Of a stretch of 12,874 nt of DNA, positions 1-5,701 are shown one piece after another. This stretch comes from Lachnospiraceae bacterium (GTDB lineage Bacteria; Bacillota_A; Clostridia; Lachnospirales; Lachnospiraceae). Under the pieces are notes generated by a model that was given only the letters and a program-made list of their open reading frames with translations, was not told where the DNA came from and did not search any database. How positions within the stretch are numbered: the first letter of the stretch is position 1; each line of letters starts with the position of its first letter. The stretch covers positions 1-12,874 of the forward strand of contig VSOD01000082.1 in the NCBI GenBank assembly GCA_009774655.1. Reading direction: 5' to 3'. The position numbers were made by a program, and so were the translations under genes.

Positions 1-727
1 ATAGAGAGGACTTGTGTTTATCGAGGACGGCGCCCATGTGATCGGGACCACCTATAAGAGCAGAGCCAACGGTTCCATTTCCGACATGACGACGTTCAGT
101 TTCCATCCGGTGAAGACTGTTACCGGCGGTGAGGGCGGTGCGGTGCTGACCAATGATGAGACTTTATATAAGAAGCTGCTCTTATACCGCGCTCACGGGA
201 TCACGAGGGAAGAAGCGCAGATGGAGCATGAAGCAGACGGCGCCTGGTATTATGAGCAGGTGGAGCTGGGCTATAATTATCGTATGACGGATATACAGGC
301 TGCGCTGCTCATCAGCCAGCTGGACAAGCTGCCTCTTTTCAAACAGAGGAGAAAAGAGATCGTAGCCAAATATAACGAAGCCTTTGACAGGCTGCCGATG
401 CTTTTTGTACAGAGGGAAATTCCGGAATCGGATACCACAAGGCATCTCTATATCCTGCGCATCGTGCCGGAGAGGCTGACCATCGACAGGAAACAGTTCT
501 TTGAAGCGCTGGCGGCGGAGAATGTATGCTGCAACGTGCACTACATTCCGACCTACTATTTCCCGTATTATGAGAAACTGGGTTATAAAAAGGGTCTGTG
601 TCCGAACGCTGAAAAATTGTACGAAGAGATGCTGTCACTGCCCTTGTATTACGCCATGACGGATGCGGATGTGGAGAGCGTGATCGAGGCGGTGACGAAA
701 ATTGCCCTGTATTATGAGAAAAAATAA
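1..727 (+). CDS. pseC: PseC-type aminotransferase, C-terminal part (5' end outside window, possible frameshift)
   Basis: PLP-dependent DegT/DnrJ/EryC1-family aminotransferase, best matched to UDP-4-amino-4,6-dideoxy-N-acetyl-beta-L-altrosamine transaminase, the second step of CMP-pseudaminic acid synthesis in the cytosol. Counting from the GTG at 14, the family E-D-G-A-H motif lies at residues 4-8 (Asp5 would contact the PLP ring). The F-S-F-H-P-V-K segment at 28-34 carries the Schiff-base Lys34, followed by T-V-T-G-G-E-G-G. Later landmarks are R-A-H-G-I, G-Y-N-Y-R and V-H-Y-I-P, all in PseC order. About 237 residues are visible; full-length relatives are about 380, so roughly 150 N-terminal residues are missing. 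GTG 14 is not a plausible true start because it falls inside the conserved core. The reading frame is closed by a TAG at 2-4. A single missing base near 12-15 would restore an upstream frame reading R-E-D-L-V-F-I-E-D. The gene is therefore either frameshifted or affected by a sequence error. WecE- or ArnB-type transaminases are less likely alternatives. Confidence 0.8.
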
Positions 728-748
728 TCTGTCATAGGTTATGCAGAT
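727..748 (+). other. Imperfect hairpin just after pseC stop
   Basis: ATCTG (727-731) and CATA (733-736) pair with TATG (740-743) and CAGAT (744-748) around a 3-nt loop, with one bulged T. The structure begins at the last base of the pseC stop codon. There is no T-run after it, so it is a poor intrinsic terminator. It could be an RNA-stability or processing element between pseC and the glycosyltransferase, or chance. Confidence 0.3.
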
Positions 749-809
749 CTGCCTCTCAGGTAGAGTGCATGGTAATAACAGCACACAGCAACAGCGGGGA
801 TGGATACAG

Positions 810-1838
810 ATGAAACTGTCAATCATTGTGCCGGTCTATAATATGGCGGCTGAAGGAAAATTAGAATACTGTCTGAATTCCCTTGTGGCGCAGACGATAG
901 GGGATTACGAGATCATTGCGGTGGACGACTGCTCTACCGACGATTCCTGGAAGATCCTGCAGGATTACCAGAAGCGTTATCCAGAGAAGTTTTGCGCCAT
1001 TCACTCGGATGTAAACCAGAAGCAGGGCGGGGCCAAGAATATCGGTATGGCGGCGGCGCAGGGAGAGTGGATCGGATTTATCGACAGCGATGACTGGATC
1101 ACACCGGATTTCTATGAACGCCTGATCAGAAAGGGTGAGGAGACCGGGGCCGATATGGTGGGCTGTGATTATCACATGACCGGAGAACACAGCATGAAGG
1201 TCGGGCAGGTGGTGCACAACAACAGGCCGGAGCAGACCGGGGTACTGAATGAAGAGAAATATCGTTCCCTGATCCTGGACGGCGGCAGTCTGGTGGTGAA
1301 GGTGTACCGCAGGGAGATCGTGATCGACCATCCGAGCCGCTTCCCGACCGGGATTTTTTATGAGGATAATGCGCTGGCCAATTCCTGGATGCTGCGGGCC
1401 CGTCATTTTGAGTATATCGAAGAACCGTTGTATTACTATTATCAGCACGATACGTCCACGGTGCATACGATCACGGCGCGCAGATGTGAGGACCGCATGG
1501 AAGCCGGGCGCATTATGCTGCGGGAAGCCGTACAATACGGGTATCTGGAGAAGTACCGGCCGGAACTGGAATTCAGTTTTGCCACACTTTTCTATGTGAA
1601 TACGCTTTTCACGTATATGCAGGGTGTGCGGCCGGTGCGGTACGGATTTGTCAAGAAGCTGGGGCAGGAGATGCGTGCGGCTTTTCCGGATTTCCAGGAA
1701 AACAGGTACTACCGGGAGCGCATCGGAGCGGAGGAGAAGAAGCTGGTGCGGATGCAGATGGCATCTACCCTCAAATTTATGATATATTACAAACTGTTAT
1801 GGGGCTATCGTAAGTTCAGGAAGCGTTTTGGCCCGTAG
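810..1838 (+). CDS. Family 2 glycosyltransferase
   Basis: Cytosolic, GT-A fold glycosyltransferase of family GT2, expected to move a sugar from a nucleotide-sugar donor to a glycan or protein acceptor. With the start at ATG 810 the protein has 342 residues. It opens with the classic M-K-L-S-I-I-V-P-V-Y-N strand, has V-D-D-C-S-T-D at 38-44 and the metal/nucleotide-binding D-S-D-D-W at 92-96, and has F-Y-E-D at 183-186, where GT2 enzymes place the acidic catalytic-base region. An upstream in-frame ATG at 741 would add 23 residues without similarity to GT2 N-termini. ATG 810 fits the fold and has a G-rich stretch (GGGGATGG) about 7 nt upstream, so it is preferred. The basic, aromatic C-terminus (residues 320-342) may touch the membrane. 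The gene lies 24 nt before the membrane-protein gene and about 80 nt after pseC, so one operon is likely. Donor and acceptor cannot be read from the sequence. Confidence 0.88.
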   Translation: MKLSIIVPVYNMAAEGKLEYCLNSLVAQTIGDYEIIAVDDCSTDDSWKILQDYQKRYPEKFCAIHSDVNQKQGGAKNIGMAAAQGEWIGFIDSDDWITPDFYERLIRKGEETGADMVGCDYHMTGEHSMKVGQVVHNNRPEQTGVLNEEKYRSLILDGGSLVVKVYRREIVIDHPSRFPTGIFYEDNALANSWMLRARHFEYIEEPLYYYYQHDTSTVHTITARRCEDRMEAGRIMLREAVQYGYLEKYRPELEFSFATLFYVNTLFTYMQGVRPVRYGFVKKLGQEMRAAFPDFQENRYYRERIGAEEKKLVRMQMASTLKFMIYYKLLWGYRKFRKRFGP

Positions 1839-1850
1839 AACGGGAGTTAT

Positions 1851-1857
1851 GGAGAGG
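1851..1857 (+). promoter_or_regulatory. Ribosome binding site for the membrane-protein gene
   Basis: GGAGAGG lies 5 nt before ATG 1863 and supports that start. A second in-frame ATG at 1884 is preceded by AGAAGAG and could also be used. It would remove only seven polar residues ahead of the first membrane segment. Confidence 0.55.
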
Positions 1858-1862
1858 CGGCT

Positions 1863-4085
1863 ATGCAGACAGAAGAGATGTCCATGAAAAGTAAAATCAT
1901 CTATATTGTGTTCGTGTGCTTTATAACACTGCTGATCTGGCTTGGAGACGAGGGGCACAGACCGCTGGCCTATACGGGCTCTGAGCTGCTGCACTCGGTG
2001 GGGCTGATCGATTCGGAGTATGGGCTTGTCATCAGAGAGGCTGTTTCGAGAAACGGGGCGGTGGCGAATACGCCGCAGTATGTGATGAATAAAGGCAGCT
2101 ATACAGCTACGCTGCGTTACAGGGCAGAGGCAGAGGATTCGGTTCTGGAGCTGTGGGAGCAGGGGAAGAAAATGGCCGGCTGGTCCATCGATCCCTCTGA
2201 GACAGAGATGACGGTCGATTTCACATTGCCAAAGGACATGAAACAGCTGCAGCTGCGTGTCAATTACAGCGGCAAAGGGGAACTGACGGTTCAGGAGCTG
2301 GAGATCAGGCCCTATACGCTGTTTTATTCAGACAGTTATTTTTTCATGCTCCTGTTTCTTTCATGCAGCCTGCTTCTGTGGTGGTATCTGCAGGGAGGCA
2401 GTGCGCGGTTTTCCAGAGAGCAGATCGTGGACTGGGGTGTCATTCTGGGCGTGGCGCTTCTGGCAACGACGCCCATGATGCAGACTTATCTCTATAACGG
2501 GGATGATCTCTGCTACCACCTGGCCCGTCTGGAGGGATTGAAGGACGGTATCCTGGACGGGCAGATTCCGGTCAACATTCAGCCGGACGGCCTGAAAGGC
2601 AATGGCTACCTGAATACCATGTATCCCTATCTGTTTCTTTATATAGGGGCGTTTTTGCGCATATGCCGCGTCTCGCTGGGACTTTCCTATAAGATGCTGA
2701 TCTTTCTGGCCAATCTGGCCTCGGCAGTGTGTGCCTATACAGCGGTTAAGTCCATGTGCAGATCACGCAGGAGCGTGATTTTGGCGGTGGTGCTGTATAC
2801 GCTTATGCCTTACCGGTTTACCAATATTTTCTCCAGAGGAGATCTGGGGGAGACGCTGGCGCTGATCTTCTGGCCGCTTATCATTGCGGGTCTGTATCAT
2901 GTGATACTGGGCGAGAGAAGACGATGGTACTACCTGGTGATCGGTTTTAGCGGCGTACTGCAGAGCCATATTTTAAGCGCGGCTTTTGTGGCGGTTTTCT
3001 GTGTGATCACGGCTCTGTGTTTTTGTGTGCGTATTTTTCAAGAAAAAAGATACAAAGAGATCGGCAGAGCGGCCGGTATGACACTGCTGTTGAATCTGTG
3101 GTATCTTGTGCCTTTTCTGTATTATTATTTTGGGGAAGAGCTGAGCACGGAAGTGCTGCGGTGGAGCGGTTATTTCGAACAGTCGGTCAATCCGTCCAAT
3201 TTTACGCAGAGCATCAGTCTCTACAACAAGCAATATTTTTCGCTGGGACTGGCACTGCTTGGCTGTGTGGGAATCGGGTTGCTGAGATTTCTGTGTGAGC
3301 GGCAGCGGGAACGGACAGGCCAGGACGGCTATCTGCTGTATCTGTTTGTGACGGGATGTGTGCTCGCCTACATGACAACGGGATATTTTCCGAGTCTGGC
3401 ATTGCTGGACAATGAGTTGTTTGAGAATATCGTGACGATGATCCAGTTTCCATGGCGTTTTCTGGGGCCGGCTTCTGCCTGCTTTCTGTTTGTGGGGGCG
3501 ATCGGTCTGGCTGAGTCGCAGATTCTGGCGCCTTACCGGAATCTTGTGTTTACGCTGCTTGTTGGTCTGAATCTGCTGGTGATCGTGTCCGTGCCCATGG
3601 ACAATAACCATATGCCTTACAAAAATGCGGAGGCGGTGGCTTCCAAGGGGCATGAGAGTAAGCTGGCGGCCAATATCGGCCTGTTCTATCCCCATGAGTG
3701 GCGGATTGAGGGGGCGTCCGATGAGCGGATGGTTTCCAATGTAGTCACTTCCGACATGCACAGCGTAACGGTTCATAGTTTTGAGAAAAAGGGAACAAAG
3801 GCGGCGGTCTCCTACACTGCGGTCAGGGAAGGCTGTTTTATCGAGCTGCCGATACAGGGATATCTCGGATACAGTGCCAGCGATGAAAACGGAGAACGTC
3901 TTGAGACCGAGCGCGGCGGTGGGGCAAGGATACGGATCCGGACCATCGGGGACGGCATGGAGCACAGGGTTTATGTGCGGTATGGGCGGCTGCCGCTCTT
4001 CATTGCGGCGAATCTGGTGTCGGCGGCGACGATCGCAGGGATCGGATGGCGGCTGTATCGGAAGAAGCGGGTAAAGGCAGGCTGA
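1863..4085 (+). CDS. Large multi-pass membrane protein, GT-C/YfhO-like (PTPS-related membrane family)
   Basis: 740-residue polytopic membrane protein, not assigned a proven function. Residues 10-27 form a first membrane segment. Residues 45-150 look like an extracytoplasmic beta-rich domain, and 158-176 form a second segment. From about 190 to 580 many hydrophobic helices follow. Residues 600-705 are another soluble, beta-rich region, and a final helix lies at 711-728 before a basic tail. After the third helix comes N-G-D-D-L-C-Y-H-L (212-220), like the acidic first-loop motif of GT-C lipid-linked-sugar transferases. S-R-G-D-L-G-E-T-L (324-332) and Q-F-P-W-R-F (528-533) resemble motifs of the YfhO and '6-pyruvoyl-tetrahydropterin synthase-related' membrane families. 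By inference it glycosylates or handles a surface polymer outside the membrane, together with the GT2 just upstream. It ends directly against the stop of convergent pseG. Confidence 0.75.
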   Translation: MQTEEMSMKSKIIYIVFVCFITLLIWLGDEGHRPLAYTGSELLHSVGLIDSEYGLVIREAVSRNGAVANTPQYVMNKGSYTATLRYRAEAEDSVLELWEQGKKMAGWSIDPSETEMTVDFTLPKDMKQLQLRVNYSGKGELTVQELEIRPYTLFYSDSYFFMLLFLSCSLLLWWYLQGGSARFSREQIVDWGVILGVALLATTPMMQTYLYNGDDLCYHLARLEGLKDGILDGQIPVNIQPDGLKGNGYLNTMYPYLFLYIGAFLRICRVSLGLSYKMLIFLANLASAVCAYTAVKSMCRSRRSVILAVVLYTLMPYRFTNIFSRGDLGETLALIFWPLIIAGLYHVILGERRRWYYLVIGFSGVLQSHILSAAFVAVFCVITALCFCVRIFQEKRYKEIGRAAGMTLLLNLWYLVPFLYYYFGEELSTEVLRWSGYFEQSVNPSNFTQSISLYNKQYFSLGLALLGCVGIGLLRFLCERQRERTGQDGYLLYLFVTGCVLAYMTTGYFPSLALLDNELFENIVTMIQFPWRFLGPASACFLFVGAIGLAESQILAPYRNLVFTLLVGLNLLVIVSVPMDNNHMPYKNAEAVASKGHESKLAANIGLFYPHEWRIEGASDERMVSNVVTSDMHSVTVHSFEKKGTKAAVSYTAVREGCFIELPIQGYLGYSASDENGERLETERGGGARIRIRTIGDGMEHRVYVRYGRLPLFIAANLVSAATIAGIGWRLYRKKRVKAG

Positions 4086-4098
4086 TCACTGTATCAGC
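4081..4098. terminator. Short hairpin spanning both convergent stop codons
   Basis: GCTGAT (4081-4086) and ATCAGC (4093-4098) form a perfect 6-bp inverted repeat around a 6-nt loop. It covers the TGA stop of the membrane-protein gene (4083-4085) and the TGA stop of pseG on the other strand (4086-4088). No T-run follows on either side, so intrinsic termination would be weak at best. Confidence 0.25.
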
Positions 4099-5402
4099 GC
4101 GGCGGCGATCCTGTCGGCGCCGGATCCGTCCAGAAAGTTCCTCATGGCGGCAGAGACGGCGGCGCGGGCCGCGGCGTTTTGCGTCATGTCGGCCAGAAAG
4201 CCGAGGATGCGCCCGATCGTATGGAGATCCGGCAGGACGGCATTTTCACGGTCCGGATGGGCAGAGACGTTGGCAGCGCTGTTGTGGACGCAGCAGGAGA
4301 CAGAATCCGCCGGGATTTCTGAACGATCTGTGGAGCGGATGTCGCCGGCGCAGGGGATCAGCTGCTTCTTTTCGTAGGATTCCACCACGGTGCGCTGGTT
4401 TTCGGCCATAAGATAGCTGACGGAGGGAACGCCCACTGCGCAGAGCTCGCACAGGGTCGTGCCGCCGGCAGAGACAGCCAGGTCGCAGGAGGCCATCAGG
4501 GCCGCGACTTCTTTCACATCGGTATGGATATGGACGGACGGACAGACTTGTGCAAGTGCCTGCAGGGTTTCGTAGCGCGTATTCGACCGGCTGGTCAGTA
4601 CATGGTAGTGCAGGGAGCGCAGCAATGGCAGGCTTTCGCTTTTGAAACGGGCAGGCTGCATGGCGTAGAAGCGTTCCCGCAGAAGGGATAAAGAGCCGGC
4701 GGCGGAGCCGCAATCCGCAGGACCGTATTCAGGATAGAGGATCGTGAGCAGCGTTTCGGCGATCCGATAAGGGTCGGTGCCGCCGGTGGATAACAGGACA
4801 TCTCCAGCCGTCGGACGGACTTCATAGCATACGTTGTCAAACTGCCGGCGCAGAGGCGTGCAGCGGGGGCCGAGCAGTCTGCGGGCGGCGTGGTCGTAAC
4901 AGGCGCAGGGTTCCTCCGTGTCGTAGTTGATCAACAGATCCACGGCACAGTCGATGCTGCGGAGGTCATCCAGATATGCCACGCGGAAACAGCTGCGCAG
5001 CGCCTGAAAATATGCGGGAGTGGCATAATAGGAGTCGATGAAAAGCCACGGCCTGACGTGAAAAACATCAGGAACAGCAGGCGCGTCTGCATCGACGGTG
5101 TTACGGCGAAGAACGTTTTCCGGCGCGCCCACAGCGTTGTCTGCGCTGCAGAGGAGCGGACAGGACAACAGCGCAGGAATCTCCTGCTCCGGGTTTTTGA
5201 AATCCGTGTGCAGGCTGCAGACCTGGAACTCCTGCGGGACGGCGAAGCGCTCACGCAGCAGGGAGAGACTTTCTTCATCGGAAACGATAAAGGCAACGGC
5301 AGCGCCCATGCGCGCGCAGGCGCGGGCGATGGCAAGACAACGCATCAGGTGCCCTGTGGCGATCTCGCTGTTTCCGTCTGTTCTGAAATAAATGTCAGTC
5401 AT
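4086..5402 (-). CDS. pseG: UDP-2,4-diacetamido-2,4,6-trideoxy-beta-L-altropyranose hydrolase (PseG), with insertions
   Basis: Hydrolase that removes UDP from the 2,4-diacetamido sugar in pseudaminic acid synthesis, acting after PseC and PseH and before PseI, in the cytosol. It has a GT-B/MurG-like fold. The N-terminal R-T-D-G-N-S-E-I-A-T-G-H motif (7-18) carries the expected catalytic His18. S-T-G-G-T-D-P is at 205-211 and the UDP-binding S-A-G-G-T-T-L-C-E-L at 311-320. At 438 residues it is much longer than compact PseG proteins (the Campylobacter enzyme is about 275). The extra length sits in three low-similarity stretches near 80-116, 224-265 and 352-395, rich in Ala and Cys; the protein has 18 cysteines. 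It has no recognisable PseH acetyltransferase domain at the C-terminus. The start at 5402 is backed by AAAAAGGGG (5411-5419) 8 nt upstream. The gene lies opposite to pseC and its neighbours. Confidence 0.9.
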   Translation of the reverse strand: MTDIYFRTDGNSEIATGHLMRCLAIARACARMGAAVAFIVSDEESLSLLRERFAVPQEFQVCSLHTDFKNPEQEIPALLSCPLLCSADNAVGAPENVLRRNTVDADAPAVPDVFHVRPWLFIDSYYATPAYFQALRSCFRVAYLDDLRSIDCAVDLLINYDTEEPCACYDHAARRLLGPRCTPLRRQFDNVCYEVRPTAGDVLLSTGGTDPYRIAETLLTILYPEYGPADCGSAAGSLSLLRERFYAMQPARFKSESLPLLRSLHYHVLTSRSNTRYETLQALAQVCPSVHIHTDVKEVAALMASCDLAVSAGGTTLCELCAVGVPSVSYLMAENQRTVVESYEKKQLIPCAGDIRSTDRSEIPADSVSCCVHNSAANVSAHPDRENAVLPDLHTIGRILGFLADMTQNAAARAAVSAAMRNFLDGSGADRIAAALIQ

Positions 5403-5410
5403 ATTGTGTT

Positions 5411-5419
5411 CCCCTTTTT
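5411..5419 (-). promoter_or_regulatory. Ribosome binding site of pseG
   Basis: On the - strand AAAAAGGGG is placed 8 nt before the ATG whose first base is 5402. This supports the start used for pseG. Confidence 0.55.
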
Positions 5420-5472
5420 ATCAAAATATTTTCACGCAGTAACAGCATTGATCAGGAAACTGTCTGCCTTTA

Positions 5473-5511
5473 TACTATAGTTATAGTAAACGACATGACA
5501 AATTTCGTTTA
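5473..5511. promoter_or_regulatory. Two overlapping inverted repeats, candidate operator of the divergent region
   Basis: The first dyad is TACTATA (5473-5479), GT, TATAGTA (5482-5488). The second is TAAACGA (5487-5493), an 11-nt spacer, and TCGTTTA (5505-5511). They share two bases and lie between the divergent pseG and hydratase genes, on top of the candidate -35 and -10 elements. Their symmetry and position suit binding by a dimeric repressor. The regulator is unknown and AT-rich chance symmetry is possible. Confidence 0.4.
5474..5501 (-). promoter_or_regulatory. Candidate sigma-A promoter of pseG
   Basis: On the - strand TTGTCA (complement of 5496-5501) is followed after 16 nt by TATAGT (complement of 5474-5479). 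The -35 shares bases with the + strand ATGACA element of the upstream hydratase promoter, so the two directions may compete or be co-regulated. The leader to pseG would be about 65 nt. Confidence 0.4.
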
Positions 5512-5523
5512 TCATAATTATAT
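5495..5523 (+). promoter_or_regulatory. Candidate upstream promoter of the hydratase gene
   Basis: ATGACA (5495-5500) and TTATAT (5518-5523) are 17 nt apart. The -35 falls in the loop of the TAAACGA/TCGTTTA dyad. The downstream decamer ATAGGACATG (5522-5531) recurs at 5605-5614 just after the stronger promoter. This is a weaker match than the 5578-5606 promoter. Confidence 0.35.
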
Positions 5524-5577
5524 AGGACATGAGCCGGAATGGCAATGCAGGGCTTTTTTTAAAATTCAAGTCCTGTC

Positions 5578-5606
5578 TTGCATGGCAAAGGCAGATTCTA
5601 TATAAT
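5578..5606 (+). promoter_or_regulatory. Sigma-A-type promoter of the hydratase gene
   Basis: TTGCAT (5578-5583) and a perfect TATAAT (5601-5606) are separated by exactly 17 nt. Transcription would start near 5613, giving a leader of about 90 nt. This is the best vegetative promoter match noticed in the window. Confidence 0.7.
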
Positions 5607-5686
5607 AGGACATGGAACTGTGCCGGGGCGTGTTTAAAAGGCTGTCAGCTGCACGCATTCAGAAACCGGTTTATTGAGGATACAAA

Positions 5687-5694
5687 GAGAGGAG
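5687..5694 (+). promoter_or_regulatory. Ribosome binding site of the hydratase gene
   Basis: GAGAGGAG is 7 nt before ATG 5702 and fixes the start of the hydratase. Confidence 0.7.
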
Positions 5695-5701
5695 TTCGAT
5701 C

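Noticed and set aside
741..809. N-terminal extension of the glycosyltransferase from ATG 741
   Set aside because: The 23 added residues are not GT2-like and the ATG lies in the hairpin after pseC; ATG 810 starts exactly at the conserved first strand.
2973..3965. 330-codon open frame on the - strand inside the membrane-protein gene
   Set aside because: It is the antisense of a clearly coding frame, its product is rich in His, Gln and Arg with no fold-like pattern, and it lacks a supported ribosome binding site.
5007..5402. PseG-PseH fusion as the reason for the long PseG
   Set aside because: No GNAT acetyltransferase motif is visible at either end; the extra residues are spread over three internal stretches.
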